Source of the DNA: Spongilla lacustris
Lineage: Eukaryota; Porifera; Demospongiae; Spongillida; Spongillidae
DNA: 64,000 nucleotides
Reading direction: 5' to 3'
Assembly (NCBI GenBank): GCA_949361645.1
Contig: OX442415.1
Location: forward strand, 5,248,148 to 5,312,147
Part shown: positions 57,200 through 64,000 of the stretch, one piece after another
How the letters are laid out: each line of letters begins with the position of its first letter
Numbering within the stretch: the first letter of the stretch is position 1
Position numbers and translations under genes: made by a program
Notes under the pieces: generated by a model
Databases searched by the model: none
Seen by the model: the letters and a program-made list of their open reading frames with translations, nothing else
Told to the model about the DNA's origin: nothing

Positions 57200-58071
57200 A
57201 GCAGTTGTTCATTCATGATGAACTCCACATACATATAGGTTTACCCATTGTCCTCTGTTTCATTCCATTTCTCTTGTCTTTTGCTAGGCCATTTAGTGAT
57301 CCCCATTGCAGTCTGTCGCATTCTTCTTTGCTTTTATCGTCCCCCTTTAGTTCCTTCACAGAGTGGTCTCTAGTGGGTACACCCTTTCCAACACCTGTTC
57401 CTTCTGCCCTTTTCTTTGCACAACACGCCCTCTCAATTTGCCCCCACTTTGTTTCTGAACCTGCACTGTTCAGTATCATGCGCTCCTCCACACCTGTTGC
57501 AAGCCCCTAGGCCTGACGGTCTCCCCCTTCTTGGTGGTGCTGCCACTTGATGTACTTCAGTCTTGTTCCTGTTTTGTGACACTCTGCAACTGTTCTGCGC
57601 GTCTTTAGTCTCCCTTTCCGCTATTTCCGCTGTCTCCAGCACCTTGGCAAAAAGTGAGGTCTGCCTTTGTGAGGAGTCTCTTCTGTACCCCCTCGTCCCT
57701 CATACCAAAGAACACCCTGTCTCTCAGCGTCTCTGATAACGTCGCACCAAACGCACAATTCTGCAAACTTGCTGCATACCACATATCACACTTTCTCCCT
57801 TCTTTTGTCCCGTTTGTGGAACCGTACGTTCTGCGATGACTAGAGGTTTAGGCGCTACGTGTATCGTTAAGGCTGCGACCAGTTGCTCGTACGTTCAATC
57901 TTTCAATTTCTGGGGTGCTACGAGCGCTCGGAGCAGGCCAAATGTAATACAGGCGAGGAAAGCGTCCTTTTTCTGTTCGGCTTCCACTTTATTTGCCAGG
58001 AAGAAATGTTCTAGCCGCTCGACGTATTAACTCAACCAGTCTTCCGTTGACGCGTCATACTCCCCTGCCAT
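57200..58071 (-). pseudogene. Ty3/gypsy gag remnant
   Basis: From ATG at 58071 the minus strand encodes EYDASTEDWLS, a premature stop, then YVERLEHFFLANKV, DAFLACITFGLL, and LVAALTIHVAPKPLVIAE. After frame changes it continues with KVLETAEIAERETKDAQ-like sequence and ends with a zinc knuckle CNRCGGAHDTEQC (CX2CX3HX4C) at about 57461-57501. The order capsid then zinc knuckle is that of a gypsy Gag. At least two stops and two frameshifts inactivate it. No pol follows, because the minisatellite at 56735-57180 takes its place. Confidence 0.78.
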
Positions 58072-58950
58072 CCTTCTTAGCTATCCCATGCACCCTCGTC
58101 GCCACTGTAGACCTCAGGATGCACTCGGATAGCTCAGATCCAGCTACAGCTACGTGTAGGCCTACATCTCTTGTCTGAGCAGCCGGTCGAGGTAAGCAGC
58201 CTAACATCATTTCAATACATCGATCTGTCTTGCAGAAAACACAGACTCGAAGCTTTTAGTATTCCATGGCATGTACTAGTAGTTACCCCCGGCACGGGGC
58301 GGCACCTGGCCCACCACGCCCTCTGCTCGACTCCAGCTTTGCAAAATGCTGGCATGCACGGCATGTGAAATATCCTTGATTTTACTAAATATCTATGGCA
58401 ACACATAGAAACGCCATTTAAAAATGGCGCCTTATTGCACCAAAACTGATTTACTATTTTTAAAAATGGTCCCCAAATTCTTCACGACAACATCCACTTT
58501 TTTTCATATATTATATTATTTGGATAGTTGTAGAATTGTTTCAGAGGGTGGCAAAAGTTCTAACCCCCCTCTGTTCATTAGTTATAACAAATGGAATATC
58601 TTAATTGGCATGATTTTTTTCCATTTTCTGTACAAGTCTATGGAATATCAGAAATGGTCCCAGAATTTTGGACGATACAAGGTATAAAATTTGAAATTGC
58701 CTACATTTATACATCATTTAGAGTAGTATTAGAGGGTGGCAAAAGTTGTAGGTCCGTTAGTTAAGTAAATAATAATCAAGTTAGTATAAACGCCATACAT
58801 TCTCTATGGAACGTACCGCGGAATGAAATCCAAAAATTTACAAACCGCAACTTTCGTGTCCGTTGATTTCTCCATATGCATACAGCTGCTGAATGATGAA
58901 AATGACAGAATACAGGACGTCAAACGAACGCGCAAGAAAGTGATACTACG
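58072..58950. other. Intergenic stretch, no gene recognised
   Basis: Mixed composition, no supportable exon. Confidence 0.45.
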
Positions 58951-59834
58951 TAACAGTCTGGTGCATGGTGTGCAGCTGGGGAGGGAGTGCACAATGAAGC
59001 CATGGCGATTCCTACGTGGGATGGATCTGGGGACTCAGGTGTGCTCGCTTAAGACCAGACATTGATGGGCATATCTGCGAACTTGTACCAATCAGTGTAA
59101 TAGATTGGTGAGCAATTGTACATGTTGCAGTTGTACATTAAACATTATTCTTTTGGCTAGTAATAGTGGTGTTGTAATGTATTTGACTAAATTTTTTAGT
59201 GACATGCACAGTGCATTCCTAGATTGGTCTGTAGAGTGTTCCCATTCACGTGTTGGTCTCCACACCTTTTCAGACTCCCTAATTGTCTCTCCCCTCCTGC
59301 CACATTGGACTGCCTTGCATAAACGTGCACAAGACATGTACCTGGATGTAGTACATCTTTCTTAATGGGTAATTAATGGATGGTGGGGGTTGGTTATCAG
59401 ATAGCAGCATTTGTTGATTAGCACTTTTGTTACCTGCAGCTCATGGGGTTAAAGCAGGGAAGGACAGGCTCAGGTTGGCACCCAGTCCCCCCAGGAGAAG
59501 TACTGGAGTGAGGCTGAAGGCAAACAGCTTGTCCAGAGATGCTGATTGTCTGGACTTGAATGGATGAATGGTGATAAAAATAATGCCCCTCCCCGATTCC
59601 TCCATATATGGTGTTTATCATTTGTCACGTGTCTAAAAATTGCTTCTATAAGGTTTCATTGACCTCCATTGTTTTTGAGTGATAACGAAGTCACGATCAG
59701 AGTGCATGCGAATTGATCATGAAGCCTAAGTCAACAGCCCACCCATATATTGTATCGGTAAGTTGTTGTCACAACGCTTAATACATGTACTTCCCTAGCT
59801 AAGCCCTCACACACGCACGCACGCACGCATATTA

Positions 59835-60616
59835 TAATTGGATTCCATTTGGTGAGCATTTCCCCGTGAATTTTAAGGTTGGGTGGAATCTGTTGCAGTA
59901 TCATTATGAATGTTTCAAATTCTGTCTGAGATCCAGACCACGTGATTAGGATATCGTCTATGTATCTTAGCCATAGCTTGATCCTCTCTCAGGGCTGCCA
60001 ACCCTCACGGAAAATCCTTGAGTCTCAAGGATTTTTAATATGTCTACATATATAATAAGTCGTCATTTTATATTGATTTGCATAAATCTCAAGGTTTTGT
60101 ATTTTGGCAGGTTGGCAACCCTGCTCTCTGCATTCAGTCGTATTAGTCTTTGTTATAATACTCCCATGAATATGCCACTGTATGAGGGAGCCATGATGTT
60201 TCCCATGGGGACTCCTCTGATTTGTCACCATTGAATTTGAATACTAGTACGTTGTTTGTGGTGACCATGTTTGATAGGTCAGACATGACAAAAGTTTTGT
60301 CTTCAATTGTTTGGATGAGGTGTGTGGTATCTCTAATGTAAGACTGTAGGAGGATCACAGCTTATTTTAGCCAGTCCAGGTATAAGAAGTTAGATACACT
60401 GTAGGTTGGAGGTGACACTGTTGACACAATATGGGTGGGTTTTTGTGGAGTTTGATAAGGAAGTACATCAGGCTGGTTCTTAGGTCTAAGTGGATAGCAG
60501 AAGTTGTGTTGCTGTTTGTTGATATTGGGCTTGATTCACATAGTCTGTCCAGTTTAATCTGTATGGTCTGTTTGATCATGTTTGTGATATCTCTTTCAAG
60601 TCTAGTGTATGTTTAG
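59835..60616 (-). pseudogene. Penelope-like element reverse transcriptase remnant
   Basis: Read on the minus strand, frames give in order YFLIKLHKNPP, SYIRDTTHLIQTIEDKTF, VPMGNIMAPSYSGIFMGVL, and after an insertion RIKLWLRYIDDILITWSG. YIDD is the catalytic reverse transcriptase motif, and the series and spacing resemble Penelope-like elements (the PKLHK and RYIDDIL blocks). Several stops and frame shifts show that it is inactive. The 134-bp MITE at 59990-60123 splits it between LNAER and IKLW. Confidence 0.75.
59990..60123. mobile_element. 134-bp MITE inserted in the Penelope-like remnant
   Basis: The ends CAGGGCTGCCAACC and GGTTGGCAACCCTG are inverted with one mismatch. CTCTCT lies on both sides (59984-59989 and 60124-60129). 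Removing the element and one CTCTCT restores continuous reverse-transcriptase reading across the site, so the boundaries are well supported. The CAGGG terminus suggests a hAT-like source, although only six duplicated bases are visible. Confidence 0.87.
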
Positions 60617-60619
60617 GGG

Positions 60620-61415
60620 TCAGCTAGGTGTTTGTGGCCATACTTTTGCCTGCATGTCCATCAGTACAATGCAACTTCCTTTAGCAGCTATATTAGTTCC
60701 TGTTCACTTCAGAGTTTTTTGATAACGTTCATACCATCCTCTGGAAGGTTAGGCCTACCTACAGTTGGCTTGATCTGGGAGAGAGTTGATTTTATTTTGT
60801 TAAGTAGGTTTTTTAGAGGTATATATCGAGAGTTACGGCAGTAACTCTCATATAGGATTTGTGCCGTGTCATGAAATCATTAAAAAACCGCGTCCCGCGT
60901 ATAACTCACGAACCGAGAAACGGATAGTGTAGCTCTTTATTGCTATCGATCCACAATGGAAAGACAATCATTTTCATGTTTTGTTCAAGTCACTAGACCG
61001 TTTACTTTAAGAGAACAAAAAAGGTCGTAGTTCTCGTTCCCAGACCGTAATTTGTCCATAGTCGTCGTCGTCGTCGTCGTCGTCGTCTTTATGGGTGAGT
61101 ATAACTCGAGATAGGAAAGGTTTTAAAGAGCGCCAGTTACACCAAAAATCGTAGAAAAATCTGACAATACATCTTCAGGTATCAGATATATAAATAAAGC
61201 ATGTAACCAATATAAGTAATTTGCAGCTGATCTCGCGCGCCAAGATATCAGTACGTAATCGCTACGTAATATAGAGAGTTAGCTATATTAAAACCGCTTC
61301 CATGACAATGCTTCAGAATTGTGGATTGTGTATGATTGGCATGGAACAGGTGTGAGTTTCATTTGTGTTTTTAGTTTTGCTCACCACTTTTAGCTAGCAA
61401 AGTTGTTTTTGTCAA
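60620..61415. other. Stretch with a hairpin and (GTC)n, no gene
   Basis: A perfect hairpin GAGAGTTAC-GGCA-GTAACTCTC lies at 60828-60849 and a (GTC)n run at about 61057-61087. Otherwise nothing is recognised. Confidence 0.6.
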
Positions 61416-61418
61416 AAT

Positions 61419-61724
61419 GCCTTTACGGCTACGAAAGAGGAACGAGAGGAATACCTCCTAAATCGAGACTATGAGTTAGAGTCCTCCCGAGTTCGGTACG
61501 ATGCTGATGCTGAACAAAGGCGGGCGTCTGCTCGTGATATGTACAGAGCAAATCTCGAGTCGAACCGAGCTTCTAAGAGGTGGCAACAGGAAAAGAATTC
61601 TGTTGCGGTGCGAGCTTCTAAGAAGCGACGTTATGAACTGAACTCTGACGAGAAACGAGCTTCTAAGAGGGAAAGCTTGGCGCGCGAGTTTCGAACTAAT
61701 GGAACAGCTGCAAATGTAACATAA
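61419..61724 (+). pseudogene. Tyr/Arg/Ala-Ser-Lys-Arg repeat protein fragment, element-derived
   Basis: An open frame without a start encodes TKEEREEYLLNRDYELESSR, then RYDADAEQRRASARDMYRA, and three RASKR/RASKK repeats about 16-17 residues apart, ending at TAA. The repeat of Arg-Ala-Ser-[AK]-Arg followed by Tyr and Glu resembles the N-terminal repeats of multi-copy mobile-element proteins in sponges and cnidarians, as at 41765-42000. It abuts the fold-back that starts near 61760. Confidence 0.5.
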
Positions 61725-61759
61725 CTGTAAACATTATGTTGCTAGGCAATAAACGTGGG

Positions 61760-62222
61760 AATGGACCCTTTGCATGAAAGATCGGAAGTACGATAACGTC
61801 ACGTCCGGAGTAAAAGCCACAGCGGTTGCCTAGAGACATTGTGTCACGTTCGCGGACCTTTGCGCAACGCTCGTAGTCATTCCTTCCCGCTCGGACAGTG
61901 ATCCTTCGGCCGATCCAGTTCCTGGTCAAACTATGCTACCAACAGTAAGCTTGACCGAGTCTAACATACCCGGAGCCTTTTTAAATGGATGGCTTTAAAA
62001 AGGCTCTGGGTATGTCAGACTTGGTCAAACTTACTGTTAGTAGCATAGTTTGATCAGGAACTGGATCGGCCGAAGGATCAATGTCTGAGCAGACTCCGAG
62101 CGTTGCCATTTTATTACGCAAAGGTCCGCGGACGTGACACAATGTCTCTAGGCAACCGCTGTGGTTTTTACTCCAGACGTGACGTTTATCGTACTTCCGA
62201 TCTTTCATGCAAAGGGTCGATT
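61760..62222. mobile_element. 460-bp inverted duplication of an element end
   Basis: 61760-61990 and 61991-62222 are reverse complements with about one difference in ten and a few indels, meeting at GCCTTTTTAAATGG...CTTTAAAAAGGC. Both arms contain CCTTTGCATGAAAGATCGGA, GCGGTTGCCTAGAGACATTG and CCTTCGGCCGATCCAGTTCC. Each arm, read inwards, has a frame with DPSADPVP and SDIPRAFLKP-like residues. The right arm (minus strand) starts it with ATG in AAAATGGCAAC. So each arm looks like promoter plus first exon of an element. Confidence 0.85.
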
Positions 62223-62323
62223 ACAACGGCTGGATTTTATCGTACAATCGTATTCAGTTACTTCTACATTGTACTACATGTATACCTATATACTAGTAGT
62301 CACTTATTTAAAAAATGAATGAA

Positions 62324-62608
62324 ACAAGATATAAAAAACATTCTCTCTGAGAAAGTTAGTGGTATATAGGATTTGAAGGCAATGGTGTTGTAAAAAGAAA
62401 GGGAACAAGGGATTCAGTGGAGATACAATGATTATTCCTATATTTAGCACTGTATATGTATAGAACATCATTACAATTATGTTGCTAAATATAGGAATAA
62501 TCATTGTATCTCCACTGAATCCCTTGTTCCCTTTCTTTTTACACCACCATTGCCTTCAAATCCTATATACCACTAACTTTCTCAGAGAGAATGTTTTTTA
62601 TATCTTGT
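62324..62608. mobile_element. 285-bp fold-back element, ACAAGATATAAAAA family
   Basis: Starts ACAAGATATAAAAAACATTC and ends with the reverse complement; arms pair over about 130 bases around a short spacer. Shared with 38235-38619: the terminal motif, AGGATTTG, and GTAAAAAGAAAGGGAACAAG followed by GGATT. No coding capacity. Confidence 0.92.
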
Positions 62609-62654
62609 ATAGTTTGAAGGTCCAGGGGTCTATTTGGATTATAGTCTACGTGTA

Positions 62655-62765
62655 ACTCCTCCTCTCCTCCCTCTCCTCCCCTCCTCCTCTCCTCCCCTCC
62701 TCCCTCTCCTCCCCTCCTCCCCTCCTCCCTCTCCTCCCCTCCTCCTCTCCCCCTCCTCCAGTCCT
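62655..62765. repeat. CTCCTCCCCTCCT-type homopyrimidine run
   Basis: About 110 bases of C and T only. Confidence 0.93.
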
Positions 62766-63579
62766 CTGGACTGGAATAGATCCCAAAGCACTGCCGTCTG
62801 GAATGGTGACATCTGGAGAAAAACAGTACCGGTATATACATATTGGTGTGGACCCCGCCCCTTCCCTTGGCATCAGCACACAGCTGCTCTTCACAATCTT
62901 CCAGGGGTGGTGATCCCTACTACATAGTGACCTTTACCATATATGGTGTTAATCACAAGGCTGCTTTGTCACTTGTCTGTAGTTGCTATGTGTGTATCAC
63001 TATGGCTTTCACTATCATCACTGACCTTCATGCCACACACTCCACCTGCAAGACTGCAACACACCTACCACCCTCATGGCAATATATGGCAACCAGTAGC
63101 AACTCATCTTAACTCTTACAAGTGCTAGGGTCTCCAGACTAGCCAATCCTATGTATAGACACACCCAGATGCTCACACACGTACACACAGAACATACCTA
63201 CGAGGCTACGACCAATGACCAATACCAATGGCGGGTGCAGGAAGGATTGCTGACTGTCCCATTCCTTCTCCCCTATGTAAGGTACGATTGTCTGCATCCT
63301 ATTCCCTACTTGTCTATTTCATTATATTGTCCTATAAACATACTTACAGGTGTACACATCCTATTGTTTATTCCCTCCTTTCTCCCTCTGCAGACTAGTG
63401 CTGTCTCCGAGAGTGTCTCCTCCTCCAGCAGTTCTGCTAACTTCCTCACAATTGTACAGATGTCATACATGTGACTGCACATACCCAGTGGCTATTCAGG
63501 CAAGAGGCATGCTTCTGGGGTTACTTCAGTTCATAGTGATTGTGTGTGTGTGTTTGTTTTTTGTATGTGCATGTTGTGC

Positions 63580-64000
63580 AAAAATGGGTATGGACACAGC
63601 GCACAAGTGGAGTGCAAAAGTGTTGTGGATGATGGTCTCCTAGTCCTGGGTGTGTTTGGGGCATGGCCAACATCACTATTCCTATGGCATATAAGAAGGG
63701 TGAGAGATTGTGGTTTGTGTATGGAAAGGTTGGGGGTCTACAGAGGGGTGGATACCAACAGTGTCACTGTGGTGGCAACACACTCCAAACCAGTCATTGA
63801 GTGACCCCAAAGCACTGTGTCATGACAACAGTCTTGCTGTCATGACAGCTGTGGCTATAGAGTGTGTTTTGCTAGTAGTGGACTGGGGACTTGAGAGGCA
63901 GAAAGCCTGCTGTCTTCCCATGGGTATGGACACAGCGCACGAGTGGAGTGCAGAAGTGTTGTGGATGAAGGTCCCCATGTACTGGGTGTGTTTGGGGCAG
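63580..64000. repeat. Duplicated block at the right edge
   Basis: GGGTATGGACACAGCGCAC with the following AGTGGAGTGCA and GTGTTTGGGGCA recurs at 63586-63662 and 63922-64000, about 336 bases apart, in direct orientation. It may continue beyond the window as a longer-period tandem repeat. No gene is recognised. Confidence 0.85.

Larger units (their letters stand above)
58950..63600 (+). repeat. Module copy B of the duplicated locus, split by later insertions
   Basis: Homologous blocks to 46290-48690 are at 58958-59175, 59640-59775 and 62845-63590. Between them lie the Penelope-like remnant, a MITE and two fold-back elements that are absent from copy A, so these inserted after the duplication or copy A lost them. 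A clean acceptor (CTCTGCAG at about 63393) precedes a Ser-rich frame TSAVSESVSSSSSSANFLTI in this copy only. Confidence 0.6.

Noticed and set aside
1..64000. tRNA, rRNA or snRNA genes
   Set aside because: No cloverleaf with A and B box, and no conserved rRNA or snRNA block, was recognised by eye. A covariance-model scan would be decisive.

Overview
The window is metazoan nuclear DNA, most likely from a sponge (Demospongiae) and less likely from another early-branching animal. This rests on multi-exon genes with GT-AG introns, metazoan-only domain mixes (nucleosidase plus Death domain; Ig plus fibronectin-III plus transmembrane), invertebrate-type mobile elements (Penelope-like, Ty3/gypsy, tyrosine-recombinase, hAT and TTAA elements), abundant (CA)n, and many copies of the palindrome TACATGTA. 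A 200-base run of N (46827-47026) marks an assembly gap. Nothing looks prokaryotic.

Two genes can be assembled with consistent splice sites and reading phase. (1) Plus strand, 2356-7158: five coding exons encoding about 460 residues, with an N-terminal purine-nucleoside-phosphorylase/nucleosidase-fold domain, a Ser/Gln/Gly/Pro-rich linker and a C-terminal Death domain. This layout resembles an immune effector. (2) Minus strand, 36897-30947: fourteen coding exons encoding about 471 residues, with a signal peptide, one Ig domain, one FN3 domain, a Ser/Thr-rich stalk, one membrane helix and a cytoplasmic tail built from many very small exons. The 3' end of this receptor gene and about 1.3 kb downstream are duplicated at the left edge of the window (28-1697 versus 29597-31281). 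Both copies keep the last three exons, a phase-compatible alternative last exon, and a signal-peptide-like frame of what may be the next receptor gene, suggesting a tandem receptor array.

Layout: 0-2 kb, truncated receptor copy; 2.3-7.2 kb, nucleosidase-Death gene with a TTAA element in intron 3; 7.2-14 kb, retroelement remnant, complete hAT-type element, decayed tyrosine recombinase; 14.9-17.5 kb, candidate DNA transposon carrying a RING-like fragment; 17.5-22 kb, mostly unannotatable, one possible promoter; 22.8-25.9 kb, 63-bp satellite; 26.3-27.2 kb, GC-rich tandem array; 27.2-28.1 kb, CpG-rich stretch with a near-perfect palindrome; 29-37 kb, receptor gene and duplication; 37.3-38.6 kb, fold-back elements; 39.4-41.1 kb, homopurine satellite; 41.7-44 kb, dispersed repeat copies; 45-64 kb, a low-coding region with two diverged copies of one module, several minisatellites, decayed gypsy and Penelope-like elements, and further fold-backs.

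The two assembled genes both fit innate recognition or signalling, but the sequence shows no direct link between them. Coordinates of exons come from reading splice signals and phases by eye; no similarity search or transcript data was available.
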